A stretch of DNA of 64,000 nucleotides from Ravibacter arvi (GCF_039540405.1 NZ_BAABEY010000001.1:310001-374000); one strand, 5' to 3'; positions 18,676 to 26,428 are shown, counted from the stretch's first letter. The notes: generated by a model not told the origin, from the letters alone. Numbers and translations: made by a program.

Positions 18676-20148
18676 ATGAATACCGCCTTTTTGAGGAAAC
18701 AGCTGTTGTTTTTTGCCGCCTTGGTTCTGCTTTGGTGTGCCCGGCCCGATTCCGCCGCCGCACAACAAAAGGCCGGCGGACAGGAAGCCAGGCAATTTAA
18801 AGCAGGAGCGGCGATGAGCGTAATCACGCCGCCGATCGGTTACAGTATCAACGGCAATATGCAGGACGGGAAAATACGTCAGGTACATGACGATACTCAT
18901 GCCAAGGCCATTGTGCTTGACGACGGCGAAAACAAGCTGGCCATTGTAGTGTCGGATCTCTGCATGGTGTACAAGGAAACCCTTGACAAGGCGAAAAAAA
19001 AGGCCCACGAATACTCGGGGATCCCGGTAGAAAACATGATGATGTCCGCGACGCACACCCATAGCAGCGGAACCGCCTGCAGCGTTTTCCAGAGCGATCC
19101 GTCCCCGGAATATCTGGACTTTTTGTCGGAGCGGATAGCAGATGCAGTGATACGCGCCAATAACAACCTGGTGCCTGCCGAAATAGGGTGGGGGAAAGGT
19201 TATGAGGCAACGCAGGTGCACAACCGTCGCTGGTTTATGAAGTCGGATGAGGGGATGACCAACCCGTTTGGCGGAGTCGATAAAGTGCGGATGAATCCGG
19301 GGATCCAAAATCCGAACCTGAATGAACCTGCAGGGCCTATCGACCCGGAAATCAGTGTGTTGTCGGTACGTTCGCTTGCAGGTGAGCCCATTGCGGTACT
19401 TGGGAATTATTCCCTGCACTATGTGGGCGGAACAGGCGGCGGGGAGTTGTCCGCGGATTATTTCGGTATGTTCGGCAAAAGAATGAAGGAGCTTCGGGGC
19501 GAAGGAAACCCGCACCGTCCGTTCGTAGGCATTATGTCCAACGGCACCAGCGGTGATATCAATAATATCGACTGGCGGTCAGGAAGCTGGAAGCCGACCG
19601 GTGCGTATGCCCAGATGAACCGGGTGGCGAACCTGGTAGCCGCTGAAGCCAATAAAGCAGTTGAGGGAATGCAGTACCGGAAATGGGTGCCGCTGTTGTC
19701 CATGCAGAAGGAAATCTCTCTGGGCGTAAGAAAGCCTACCCCGGCGGAGCTGAAACGCGCTGAGGACATTCTGGCCAAGGAGACTGAAAAGGTGCTGACC
19801 AAACGGGATGCGATTTATGCCCGCGAATCGGTGCTGATCAACAAATTCCCGGACAAAGTACCGTTGATCATCCAGGCGTTCAAGATTGGTGACCTGGCGA
19901 TTTCGGCCATTCCGTGCGAAGTTTTTGTGGAGATCGGACTTGAGATCAAGGAAAAGAGCCCGTTTGCTTCCAACTTCACCATTTCGCTGGCCAATGGTTA
20001 CAATGGTTACCTGCCCACCCCGAAACAACATTCATGGGGCGGCTATGAAACGTGGCGCGCACGATCCAGCTACCTGGAGGTAAACGCCTCCGAAAAAATT
20101 ACCGCGACTTTGTTCTCACTGCTTAACCAACTTAAACAAAAGCCTTAA
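18676..20148 (+). CDS. Neutral ceramidase-like hydrolase, paralogue 4
   Basis: The 490-residue protein has a signal peptide (residues 1-30, ending SAAAQ) and the same domain, but is more distant from paralogues 2 and 3. It has SATHTHSSG with H127 and H129, QVHNRRWFMKSDEG, GNYSLHYVGG and SNGTSGDINNIDW. Here the aspartate of the GD(V/I) block is kept, while asparagine still replaces the serine. It begins 42 nt after paralogue 3. The protein ends within a few bases of a family A repeat. Four diverged copies in one cluster suggest related substrates or stereochemical variants rather than gene dosage. Confidence 0.82.
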   Translation: MNTAFLRKQLLFFAALVLLWCARPDSAAAQQKAGGQEARQFKAGAAMSVITPPIGYSINGNMQDGKIRQVHDDTHAKAIVLDDGENKLAIVVSDLCMVYKETLDKAKKKAHEYSGIPVENMMMSATHTHSSGTACSVFQSDPSPEYLDFLSERIADAVIRANNNLVPAEIGWGKGYEATQVHNRRWFMKSDEGMTNPFGGVDKVRMNPGIQNPNLNEPAGPIDPEISVLSVRSLAGEPIAVLGNYSLHYVGGTGGGELSADYFGMFGKRMKELRGEGNPHRPFVGIMSNGTSGDINNIDWRSGSWKPTGAYAQMNRVANLVAAEANKAVEGMQYRKWVPLLSMQKEISLGVRKPTPAELKRAEDILAKETEKVLTKRDAIYARESVLINKFPDKVPLIIQAFKIGDLAISAIPCEVFVEIGLEIKEKSPFASNFTISLANGYNGYLPTPKQHSWGGYETWRARSSYLEVNASEKITATLFSLLNQLKQKP

Positions 20149-20151
20149 CGG

Positions 20152-20254
20152 AGGTTTGAGGTGTGAGCAGTGAGGCCTGAGCCGCTGAAGCCCGACGTCC
20201 GATTTGCACCCCTCATACCTCATACCTCAGATCTCATACCTCAGATCTCAAACC
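20152..20254. repeat. Family A repeat with both arms
   Basis: GAGGTTTGAGGTGTGAG-type units begin 3 nt after the stop of the preceding gene (20152-20182), and CCTCATACCTCA units follow at 20213-20254, ending just before the DUF1080 start. The arms can form a long imperfect hairpin. Confidence 0.7.
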
Positions 20255-20265
20255 CATTCAAAATC

Positions 20266-21054
20266 ATGAAAACCAGACTTTATTCCCTTTCTGCAGCACT
20301 TTTGTTAATGTTTGCAGTTTCTTTTCAGGCCGAAGCTCAAAAGAAAAAGAAGATAGAATTATTTAACGGCAAGAACCTGGACGGCTGGTATACCTTCCTG
20401 AGGACCACCGGGAAAAACAGCGACCCGAAGGGTGTATTTACAGTTTCGAAAGGGCTGATCGCGATTACCGGTGAGGAGTATGGCTGTATTACTACCAATG
20501 AAGAGTACGAAAACTACAAGCTGGTAGTCGAATTTAAATGGGGTGAAAAAACTTTTGCACCTCGTGTGGACCGGGCCAGGGACAACGGCGTGCTGATTCA
20601 TTCCCAGGGTAAAGATGGCGGGTACGGCAATGTGTGGATGAACTCTATTGAATGCCAGATTATTGAGGGTGGTACCGGTGACTTCCTGGTAGTGGGTGAC
20701 GGAAGCGAAAATTTTGCGATCAGCTGTCCGGTTGCGCCCGAGAAACAGAACGGTTCCTATATCTACCAGCCGGGGGGGCAATTGGCCACCATTCACAAAG
20801 GCCGGGTCAACTGGCTGTACCGCGATCCTGAATGGAAAGACGTCATCGATTTCAGGGGGGCAAAGGATGTGGAGAAGGCTGTTGGCAAGTGGAACCGGAT
20901 GGAAGTAATAGCCAAAGGCGATAACATTGACCTTTATCTGAACGGCGTGCTGGTGAACCAGGCAGTCAAGGTGAAGCCTTCAAAAGGCCGTATCCAGATC
21001 CAGTCGGAAGGGGCTGAAATGTATGTCCGAAAAGTAGAATTGACGCCTCTTTGA
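20266..21054 (+). CDS. DUF1080 protein (3-keto-disaccharide hydrolase-like fold), exported
   Basis: I choose the ATG at 20266 (MKTRLYSLSAALL, 262 residues) because it gives a normal signal peptide ending at AEAQ; the longer frame is repeat-encoded. The fold is a concanavalin-like jelly roll with family signatures IELFNGKNLDGWYTF near the mature start, DNGVLIHSQG, SIECQIIEGGTGD and KWNRMEVIAKGD..DLYLNG. Proteins of this family have been shown to cleave 3-keto-glycosides. The next gene is a Gfo/Idh/MocA oxidoreductase of the type that can make 3-keto sugars, which supports a shared pathway. A second DUF1080 protein lies at 58512-59327 in a different cluster. Confidence 0.88.
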   Translation: MKTRLYSLSAALLLMFAVSFQAEAQKKKKIELFNGKNLDGWYTFLRTTGKNSDPKGVFTVSKGLIAITGEEYGCITTNEEYENYKLVVEFKWGEKTFAPRVDRARDNGVLIHSQGKDGGYGNVWMNSIECQIIEGGTGDFLVVGDGSENFAISCPVAPEKQNGSYIYQPGGQLATIHKGRVNWLYRDPEWKDVIDFRGAKDVEKAVGKWNRMEVIAKGDNIDLYLNGVLVNQAVKVKPSKGRIQIQSEGAEMYVRKVELTPL

Positions 21055-21139
21055 CAAAAAAAATCGCCATATTTGAAGGATAGTGTCCCTAAAAGGTGGC
21101 CTAGGAATCCATTATTGTCTCATAAATAGTTTTTTAGAA

Positions 21140-22222
21140 ATGTCAGAATCAACCAAACCTTTGCGCGTGTTGGTAGTAGGAGCAGGCAACATGGGAAGCT
21201 CTCATGCCATGGCCTATCACACGGAAGACGGCTTCGAAATAGTAGGGATCGTCACAAAAGGAAAAAGTAAGGAAGTCTTAAATGAAAAGCTGGGCGGCGG
21301 TTATGCCCTCTACAGCGATTATACCCAGGCATTGGAAGAAACCAAGCCCGATGCGGTTTGTATTTCCACCTATCCGGATACGCATGAAGCCTTTGCCATC
21401 CAGGCGATGGAAGCCGGGGCACACGTTTTTGTCGAAAAACCCATAGCTGACTCGGTTGAAGCCGCGGCACGTGTAGTAGCTGCTGCGAAAAGACTGAACA
21501 AGAAAGTGGTAATTGGCTATATCCTCCGCCACCACCCGTCCTGGGAGCGTTTCATTGAAGAGGCGCAGAAGCTTGGAAAACCGCTGGTAATGCGCATGAA
21601 CCTCAATCAGCAGAGCGATACGGCCATGTGGACCCTGCACCGCAACCTCATGAAAAGCCTGAGCCCGATTGTAGATTGCGGCGTCCATTATATTGACGTG
21701 ATGTGCCAGATGGTACGCAGCAAGCCGGTTCAGGTAAATGCCATCGGCGCGCGGTTGACGGACGAAATTCCTGCCGACAACTACAACTACGGACAATTGC
21801 AGATCCGCTTTGAAGATGGTTCCGTAGGTTGGTACGAAGCGGGTTGGGGCCCTATGGTCAGCGAGACTGCTTTTTTCGTAAAGGACGTATTCGGACCGAA
21901 AGGGTCGGTTTCCATCGTGGCGAAAGATGCGGGCGGAACCGGTAAGTCGGATTCCATCGAAGCCCATACCAAAACCGAGTCATTGCTGATTCATCATGCG
22001 GAGCTTGACGGCGCTGAGCGCTTCGCCAAAGAAGATACCTGGATTAACCTGAACGACGAGCCGGATCACCAGGAATTGTGCAACCGCGAGCAGCGTTATT
22101 TTGAAAAGGCAATTCGTGAGGACATTGACCTGACCGATCACATGCAGGATGCAGTAAACAGCCTCAGGATTGCATTTGCGTGCGACGAATCAGTGAAAAC
22201 CGGTAATGTGGTTAAACTCTGA
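21140..22222 (+). CDS. Gfo/Idh/MocA-family NAD(P)-dependent oxidoreductase
   Basis: The ATG at 21140 (MSESTKPLRVLVV, 360 residues) places the Rossmann motif GAGNMG at residues 14-19, the normal position; the longer frame from 21083 has no conserved sequence. The family motif EKP lies at 99-101 (VFVEKPIA), and the helix carrying the catalytic histidine is seen in DCGVHYIDVM. There is no signal peptide, so it is cytoplasmic. Enzymes of this family oxidise a ring hydroxyl of sugars, inositols or glycosides. Its stop codon overlaps the next start codon (TGATG), so the two are translationally coupled. Confidence 0.92.
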   Translation: MSESTKPLRVLVVGAGNMGSSHAMAYHTEDGFEIVGIVTKGKSKEVLNEKLGGGYALYSDYTQALEETKPDAVCISTYPDTHEAFAIQAMEAGAHVFVEKPIADSVEAAARVVAAAKRLNKKVVIGYILRHHPSWERFIEEAQKLGKPLVMRMNLNQQSDTAMWTLHRNLMKSLSPIVDCGVHYIDVMCQMVRSKPVQVNAIGARLTDEIPADNYNYGQLQIRFEDGSVGWYEAGWGPMVSETAFFVKDVFGPKGSVSIVAKDAGGTGKSDSIEAHTKTESLLIHHAELDGAERFAKEDTWINLNDEPDHQELCNREQRYFEKAIREDIDLTDHMQDAVNSLRIAFACDESVKTGNVVKL

Positions 22223-23232
22223 TGGCGGAACTGGAAGCTAAAAACATACAGGTGGGGGTGGTTGGACTCGGACTAATGGGTTGCAGCATCACCACCTGTC
22301 TGCTCATCGCGGGGCATCCGGTGGTTGCCGTCGCGCCTATTAACCTTGACCTGAAGCTCGCCGGAAGCCGTATCCGGGAACACCTGGATAAATCGCTGCT
22401 GAACGGGCTTATTACCCGGACGCCGGAAGAAATCCTGGCAAACCTTACCATTACAGAAGATTACGGGCTTCTGAAGGACTGCAGGCTGGTTCTGGAATGT
22501 ACCATTGAGAATATCGATGTTAAGAAATCTGTTTTTGACAAGATCGAACAGGTGATAGCGGAGGATGCATTGCTGACCAGCAATACTTCAGCCATCCCGA
22601 TCAGCGTACTGCAGAAACAAACCCGGCATCCGAAGCGTTTCCTGGGCCTGCATTGGGCCGAGCCTGCGCATACGACACGTTTCCTGGAGATCATCTGCGG
22701 CGACGACAGCGATGTGGCCCAGGGCGAGTATCTTCAAAAACTGGCGCTCCTTTGGAAAAAGGAGCCTATCCTGGTCCGCAAAGATATAAGGGGTTTCATT
22801 ACCAACCGGCTGATGTATGCGATGTACCGCGAGGCGATCAACCTTGTGGAAAACGGCTACGCGACGGTTGAGGATGTGGACCGCTCCTGCCGCAACAATG
22901 CCGGCTATTTCATGACATTCGTCGGGATTTTCCGCTGGATGGACCTTACGGGAGTAAAGGCCTACCACACGGTAATGAAGGACTTGTTTCCCACCCTTTA
23001 TAACGGGACGGAGGTGCCGAAACTCATCGACGATATTGTGAAAACGGGGGGGAACGGCGTTTCCAACGCTAATGGGTTTTATGAATATACCGAGGAAGAA
23101 GCCAGGATGTGGGAAGAAACGTTTACAAAATTCAGTTACGAAATCAGGCAGGTAGCGCTGCGTTACCCGGAAGACATCGTGAAAAAGCGTCTTGCGGAGC
23201 GTCAGTCGGAAGCGGCCGGAGCCGGTGAATGA
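22222..23232 (+). CDS. 3-hydroxyacyl-CoA dehydrogenase-family protein, probably acting on a sugar-like substrate
   Basis: The 336-residue protein has an N-terminal NAD-binding fold (VGLGLMG, G15/G17/G20), the catalytic-region signature SNTSAIPISVL and GLHWAEPAH, and the C-terminal helical 3HCDH domain (DIRGFITNRLMYAMYREAINLVENG). Stand-alone proteins of this size include L-gulonate 3-dehydrogenase/lambda-crystallin types as well as acyl-CoA enzymes. No thiolase, enoyl-CoA hydratase or acyl-CoA ligase is nearby, while its start overlaps the stop of a sugar-type oxidoreductase. A role in oxidising a sugar acid or reducing a 3-keto intermediate is therefore more likely than beta-oxidation. That is inference from context. 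Confidence 0.85.
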   Translation: MAELEAKNIQVGVVGLGLMGCSITTCLLIAGHPVVAVAPINLDLKLAGSRIREHLDKSLLNGLITRTPEEILANLTITEDYGLLKDCRLVLECTIENIDVKKSVFDKIEQVIAEDALLTSNTSAIPISVLQKQTRHPKRFLGLHWAEPAHTTRFLEIICGDDSDVAQGEYLQKLALLWKKEPILVRKDIRGFITNRLMYAMYREAINLVENGYATVEDVDRSCRNNAGYFMTFVGIFRWMDLTGVKAYHTVMKDLFPTLYNGTEVPKLIDDIVKTGGNGVSNANGFYEYTEEEARMWEETFTKFSYEIRQVALRYPEDIVKKRLAERQSEAAGAGE

Positions 23233-23252
23233 GGCCGGTGTATTAACGGTTT

Positions 23253-23300
23253 AAAAGAAAATGCCCGGTTGCTGTCAGCGGCCGGGCGTTTTTCTTTTAG
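23253..23300. terminator. Bidirectional intrinsic terminator between convergent genes
   Basis: AAAAGAAAATGCCCGG pairs with CCGGGCGTTTTTCTTTT around a loop of about 13 nt. The stem is GC-rich at the top with A/T runs at both bases, so it can end transcription from the plus-strand enzyme operon and from the minus-strand XRE operon. Confidence 0.85.
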
Positions 23301-23306
23301 GTTGCT

Positions 23307-23513
23307 TTACTGCCAGTCACGCTCTTCCAGCTCGAAGAGGTCTTCCGTTTTCTGTCCGAGTATCAGCGATAGCTTTAGCGAAAGTGTGGTAGAGGGCACA
23401 TACTTCCCTGCTTCCAGCGCATGGATCGTCTGACGGCTTACACCGGCAAGCTGGGCCAGTTGCTCCTGCGAATAGCCTTTGATGATGCGGTTCACCTTCA
23501 GGTTATTTTTCAT
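23307..23513 (-). CDS. XRE-family (Cro/C1-type) transcriptional regulator
   Basis: The 68-residue protein starting at MKNNLKVNRI is almost entirely one HTH domain: IIKGYSQEQLAQLAGVSRQT contains helices 1-3 and IHALEAGKYVPSTTLSLKL follows. This matches the YozG/SinR-like mini-regulators. It overlaps the end of the upstream membrane-protein gene by 11 nt, so they form one operon. It probably represses that operon through two inverted repeats in its promoter (see 23999-24040). Confidence 0.92.
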   Translation of the reverse strand: MKNNLKVNRIIKGYSQEQLAQLAGVSRQTIHALEAGKYVPSTTLSLKLSLILGQKTEDLFELEERDWQ

Positions 23514-23973
23514 AGGAGACTCCTGCATTAAGGCGGCGCAGGCTGATGTGGAAAATAGCGAGATGGCAAACCAGCAGGGCATGGGGAAACAGGATGGCAA
23601 ACGATGCGAAAGGGATGCCGAACACCAGTACCGTAACTATCAGGTTGGCCGCCATTATGAAAATAATGGACCAGGACCAGGCGTATAGCCGGAGGGTATT
23701 CATCATTTCGTCTTCCACTTTCTTCCGGGCAAAAGTGATAAAAGCGAGTCCCAGCAGCAGCGACAACAGGAGTACTGTAAGTGTGATGTCCACTTCGCTC
23801 ATCGAGAGAATGCTGGTTTCCTGGAACGGCGTTTCGTTAACCAGTACGAAAGTACGCATGTTGAAAGGGATTCCTCGTCTTTGAGAGTCAAACAGATAAA
23901 GCAAAATTGTAAACAGGAGCAACGAGGCGCCTATCCAACGGAAGTAGCCGGGAAGCAGTGGGATTTTGTACAT
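23503..23973 (-). CDS. Four-helix integral membrane protein paired with an XRE regulator
   Basis: The 156-residue protein has four predicted membrane segments at about residues 11-27, 62-80, 94-117 and 120-145. The loop after helix 1 has basic residues (SQRRG). I do not recognise a catalytic motif. Small membrane proteins next to mini-XRE regulators are common in Firmicutes and Bacteroidota and are of unknown role; some sense membrane or envelope state. It is the first gene of the operon, and its 3' end overlaps the regulator gene. Confidence 0.82.
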   Translation of the reverse strand: MYKIPLLPGYFRWIGASLLLFTILLYLFDSQRRGIPFNMRTFVLVNETPFQETSILSMSEVDITLTVLLLSLLLGLAFITFARKKVEDEMMNTLRLYAWSWSIIFIMAANLIVTVLVFGIPFASFAILFPHALLVCHLAIFHISLRRLNAGVSYEK

Positions 23974-23998
23974 GATGGCTGTGATTAATTTTCTGCTT

Positions 23999-24040
23999 CA
24001 AATGTAAAGTGTAGTTTACGTAAAGTAAAGCAAGCTTTAC
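23999..24040 (-). promoter_or_regulatory. Promoter with twin 16-bp operators for the membrane protein/XRE operon
   Basis: On the minus strand TACATTTG (24006-23999) matches the Bacteroidota -7 element TAnnTTTG, about 25 nt from the ATG at 23973. Two inverted repeats overlap or adjoin it: GTAAA-6-TTTAC at 24004-24019 and GTAAAGC-AA-GCTTTAC at 24025-24040. Their starts are 21 bp apart, two helical turns, so two repressor dimers would bind the same face. Autoregulation by the XRE protein is the likely reading. Confidence 0.7.
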
Positions 24041-24130
24041 ATATTTTTTTATAAAAAAAACGGCCTGAACTTTCTTCCGGGCGTTCTCAGCGAAATTGCC
24101 GAGACGATTTTTTTTATAACAACAAATTCT

Positions 24131-24138
24131 TAGTTTTG
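24131..24138 (+). promoter_or_regulatory. Promoter -7 element for tRNA-Val
   Basis: TAGTTTTG matches TAnnTTTG and ends 14 nt before the first base of the mature tRNA. A T-rich stretch lies about 20 nt upstream, where the -33 element is expected. Confidence 0.6.
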
Positions 24139-24152
24139 CACTCCCATCGCTT

Positions 24153-24227
24153 AGGACATTAGCTCAGTTGGTTCAGAGCGCCGCCTTGACAGGGCGGAGG
24201 TCAGCGGTTCGAGCCCGCTATGTCCTA
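24153..24227 (+). tRNA. tRNA-Val(GAC)
   Basis: The 75-nt sequence folds as a cloverleaf: acceptor AGGACAT/ATGTCCT, D-arm GCTC/GAGC, anticodon stem CCGCC/GGCGG with loop TTGACAG, and T-arm AGCGG/CCGCT with loop TTCGAGC. Bases 24188-24190 are the anticodon GAC, which reads the valine codon GUC (and GUU). The 3' CCA is not encoded, which is common in this phylum. Confidence 0.93.
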
Positions 24228-24269
24228 CTAACATTCTTCTGCCGCGCAGTATTCACCTGTTTTTAGTGT

Positions 24270-24305
24270 AAAAAATATACCCGCTCCAAGAGGACCGGGC
24301 ATATT
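24270..24305 (-). terminator. Intrinsic terminator for the small minus-strand gene
   Basis: CCCG (24280-24283) pairs with CGGG (24296-24299), and the stem extends with AATAT/ATATT. On the minus strand the stem is followed by a run of six T. It lies 75 nt past the stop of the gene at 24380. Confidence 0.55.
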
Positions 24306-24379
24306 CTTCCAGCAGGTTCAATAGTACTTGAACATTAATTGGTTCCCCGCTATGTTATTAGAATGATATCCGATGATAT

Positions 24380-24694
24380 TCATTTCAGGCACAGGCGGGG
24401 AGTTCTTGGATTATCGGTGGCGGCCTGCCTGTTCAACAGGAAGTCCCGGTCGCAGGCGCCGTTAAGATAGTCGATTGCGAGGAGCGCCATTGCTCTCGTG
24501 CCGGCGCTTAATCGGGCCATCGGGATCCGGGACCTTTCCCGGATGCCATTTTTTAAAATAGTATAGGCGATTTTATAGCCTGGCCGCGCGGACTCTTTTT
24601 TTGATCGAGGCATTCCCTTCAGCTTTTCGAGAATTAATGCAGAAGTTTCACTAATCTCTTTATCGGTGGGCTGCATAAAAAATAGATCATACAT
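24380..24694 (-). CDS. Hypothetical small protein
   Basis: The 104-residue frame (or 98 from the second methionine, MQPTDKEIS) is not a family I recognise. It is mostly helical in appearance, with ISETSALILEKLKGM, a basic middle (RSKKESARPGYK) and TRAMALLAIDYLNGA. It has no signal peptide or membrane segment. A likely terminator lies downstream on the same strand, which supports its being a gene. Confidence 0.5.
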   Translation of the reverse strand: MYDLFFMQPTDKEISETSALILEKLKGMPRSKKESARPGYKIAYTILKNGIRERSRIPMARLSAGTRAMALLAIDYLNGACDRDFLLNRQAATDNPRTPRLCLK

Positions 24695-24780
24695 ACGTAG
24701 AATTTTCTAAGTACCGATCGAATTATTTCAATTACATCAGGCGATCCCGGCCGAAGGGACGGGACGATCGTAGCAGTGCG

Positions 24781-24978
24781 TCAGACCAGGTAACCGGCCA
24801 TCTCTTCTTCCAGTTCTTCACGTTCCTTTCCGGTCCGTTTGGCGATTCTTCCCATTAGTTCTTCTTCCTGGCCCTCGACGTACATCAGGTCGTCGTCGGT
24901 AAGGTCGGCGTAACGTTGTTTTAATTTCCCTTTAAGGATTTTCCAATTGGCTTTCAGGTTTTCAGCGAACGGTTTCAT
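24781..24978 (-). CDS. CsbD-like stress-response protein
   Basis: The 65-residue protein has the CsbD-type pattern: NWKILKGKLKQRYADLTDDDL, then an acidic coiled C-terminus (KRTGKEREELEEEM). CsbD proteins are small, charged, hydrophilic proteins induced in general stress responses; their biochemical role is not established. It stands alone, with no close co-directional partner. Confidence 0.85.
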   Translation of the reverse strand: MKPFAENLKANWKILKGKLKQRYADLTDDDLMYVEGQEEELMGRIAKRTGKEREELEEEMAGYLV

Positions 24979-25350
24979 AACGTGTGATTTTTAAGATATA
25001 AGCTTGTGTAATTGTCTCAAAGTTGGTGAATTACAGGCGTTTATGAAAGTGCTTGGGGCACTTTTTTTGAAATTCACCTAATTGTCCTATAATAGAATTT
25101 CTTTGATTGTAATCTATACATATATTTTAACATTCCGACAGGCGCAGCATCGGACTTTATTCCGGTAATGCGCTGTCGCTTAGCTGATTTCTTAACGGAG
25201 TAATTCGCAGAATATCAATAAACGGTCAACGAAGTAATTTATCCGCCCGGGAAGACACCCGCGGTGCATCCAAAGAGTGGATGGGCTTCCCTTCCCCTCG
25301 GGGTTGGCGCGCGTCTTCCGGATCAATTTAAATATGCTTAAATTCGCAGC
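24979..25350. other. Intergenic region without recognised genes
   Basis: This 372-nt gap between divergent genes holds the promoter regions of both and a hairpin with T-run at 25046-25068. GGATG-type inverted segments near 25270-25290 can also pair. No coding potential or repeat family was seen. Confidence 0.5.
25046..25068 (+). terminator. Plus-strand hairpin with T-run, no evident upstream gene
   Basis: AAAGTGC pairs with GCACTTT around a five-base loop and is followed by a T-run, the form of an intrinsic terminator. No plus-strand gene precedes it within 800 nt apart from the tRNA, so it may end an unannotated short RNA or be fortuitous. Confidence 0.4.
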
Positions 25351-25698
25351 ATGGAAGATCAAATGAAAACCTGCCCGCTTTGCAGTTCGCCCTATGCTTA
25401 CGAAAGCGGTGAAAACCAGTATACGTGCCCGGAATGCGGTCATGAGTGGAACCCTTCTGAAAACGAGGAGGTTGCGGTGGAAGGAAATGTAGTAAAAGAC
25501 GCCAACGGGCAGATTTTGCAGAACGGTGATACGGTATTGATTATCAAGGACCTGCCGGTTAAGGGAGCTCCCAAACCGCTTAAGGCAGGAACAAAGGTGA
25601 AGAATATCCGCCTAACCGACGGAGATCACAACATCGCCTGCAAAATAGACGGCTTCGGTTCTATGGGACTGAAATCGGAGTTTGTACGCAAGGTGTAA
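25351..25698 (+). CDS. PhnA/YjdM-family zinc-ribbon protein
   Basis: The protein has 115 residues from the ATG at 25351, or 111 from the second ATG, which gives the usual start MKTCPLC. The N-terminal zinc ribbon is formed by CPLC and CPEC, and the C-terminal SH3-like PhnA domain by VKDANGQILQNGDTVLIIKDL and KAGTKVKNIRL. Despite the historical name the family is not a phosphonoacetate hydrolase, and its function is unsettled. The gene is monocistronic. Confidence 0.92.
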   Translation: MEDQMKTCPLCSSPYAYESGENQYTCPECGHEWNPSENEEVAVEGNVVKDANGQILQNGDTVLIIKDLPVKGAPKPLKAGTKVKNIRLTDGDHNIACKIDGFGSMGLKSEFVRKV

Positions 25699-25762
25699 GT
25701 TTTTTTCTTAGTAAAGAACCTCGTAGTTTCTAACCACGAATTCCCGCGGTTCAGGCCGTCTC

Positions 25763-26217
25763 GCCACGAAGAGCACGAAGATTTTTCTGTGACGGTCGTC
25801 AAGCAACCTTTGTGTACTTTGCGCTCTCTGTGGTTTACTTTTTTACCGCAGAGGCCACGAAGAGCACGAAGATTTTTCTGTGACGGTTGTCAAGCGGCCT
25901 TTGTGTACTTTGCGCTCTCTGTGGTTTACTTTTTTACCGCAGAGGCCACGAAGAGCACAAAGATTTTTCTGTGACGGTTGTCATGCGGCCTTTGTGTACT
26001 TTGCGCTCTCTGTGGTTTACTTTTTTACCGCAGAGGCCACGAAGAGCACGAAGATTTTTCTGTGATGGTTGTCAAGCGGCCTTTGTGTACTTTGCGCTCT
26101 CTGTGGTTTACTTTTTTACCGCAGAGGCCACGAAGAGCACGAAGATTTTTCTGTGATGGTTGTCAAGCGGCCTTTGTGCACTTTGCGCTCTCTGTGGTTT
26201 ACTTTTTTTACCACAGA
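25763..26217. repeat. Tandem array of five 91-bp units
   Basis: Units begin at 25763, 25854, 25945, 26036 and 26127 with GCCACGAAGAGCAC and include TTTGCGCTCTCTGTGGTTTAC and ACCGCAGAGG. Only a few substitutions separate them. A degenerate fragment follows to about 26250. Because 91 is not a multiple of three, the array opens frames in all three phases; these are not genes. The unit contains CTCTGTGG and a degenerate CCGCAGAG, so each can form a small hairpin. The region up to 26428 also carries a piece related to the palindromic element at 10181. Confidence 0.92.
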
Positions 26218-26428
26218 GCACGAAGGATTTTATTCGTGAATTCGTGGCCAAATTGTATCAGAAAGGGGCATCTCCCTACCGCGGCGAGAAATCCCCCTGC
26301 ATAAATGAGAGCTCCTTCCGTTCGGTCGGGATGACTGGGTTCTTTCTCATTGACTATGCCGTGCACTTGAAAGAAACTCTCATATTTGCGGTTATCGGTA
26401 TTATCTTTGACCCTATTGACCGTCAGCA

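Noticed and set aside
20170..20265. N-terminal extension of the DUF1080 protein
   Set aside because: These codons are made of family A repeat units; the ATG at 20266 gives a standard signal peptide.
22222..23232. Fatty-acid beta-oxidation role for the 3HCDH-like protein
   Set aside because: No other fatty-acid gene is near, the protein lacks an enoyl-CoA hydratase domain, and it is coupled to a sugar-type oxidoreductase. Not excluded, but not supported.
24153..24227. tRNA-Asp
   Set aside because: The anticodon in the TTGACAG loop is GAC (valine); tRNA-Asp would need GTC.
25192..25443. 83-codon minus-strand frame
   Set aside because: It overlaps the start of the well-supported PhnA-like gene and its translation is not like any family.
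25763..26217. CRISPR array
   Set aside because: The whole 91-bp unit is repeated; there are no distinct spacers, no leader and no cas genes in the window.
25789..26304. Several 60-110 codon plus-strand frames with repeated residues
   Set aside because: They are all translations of the 91-bp tandem units in different phases and are not proteins.
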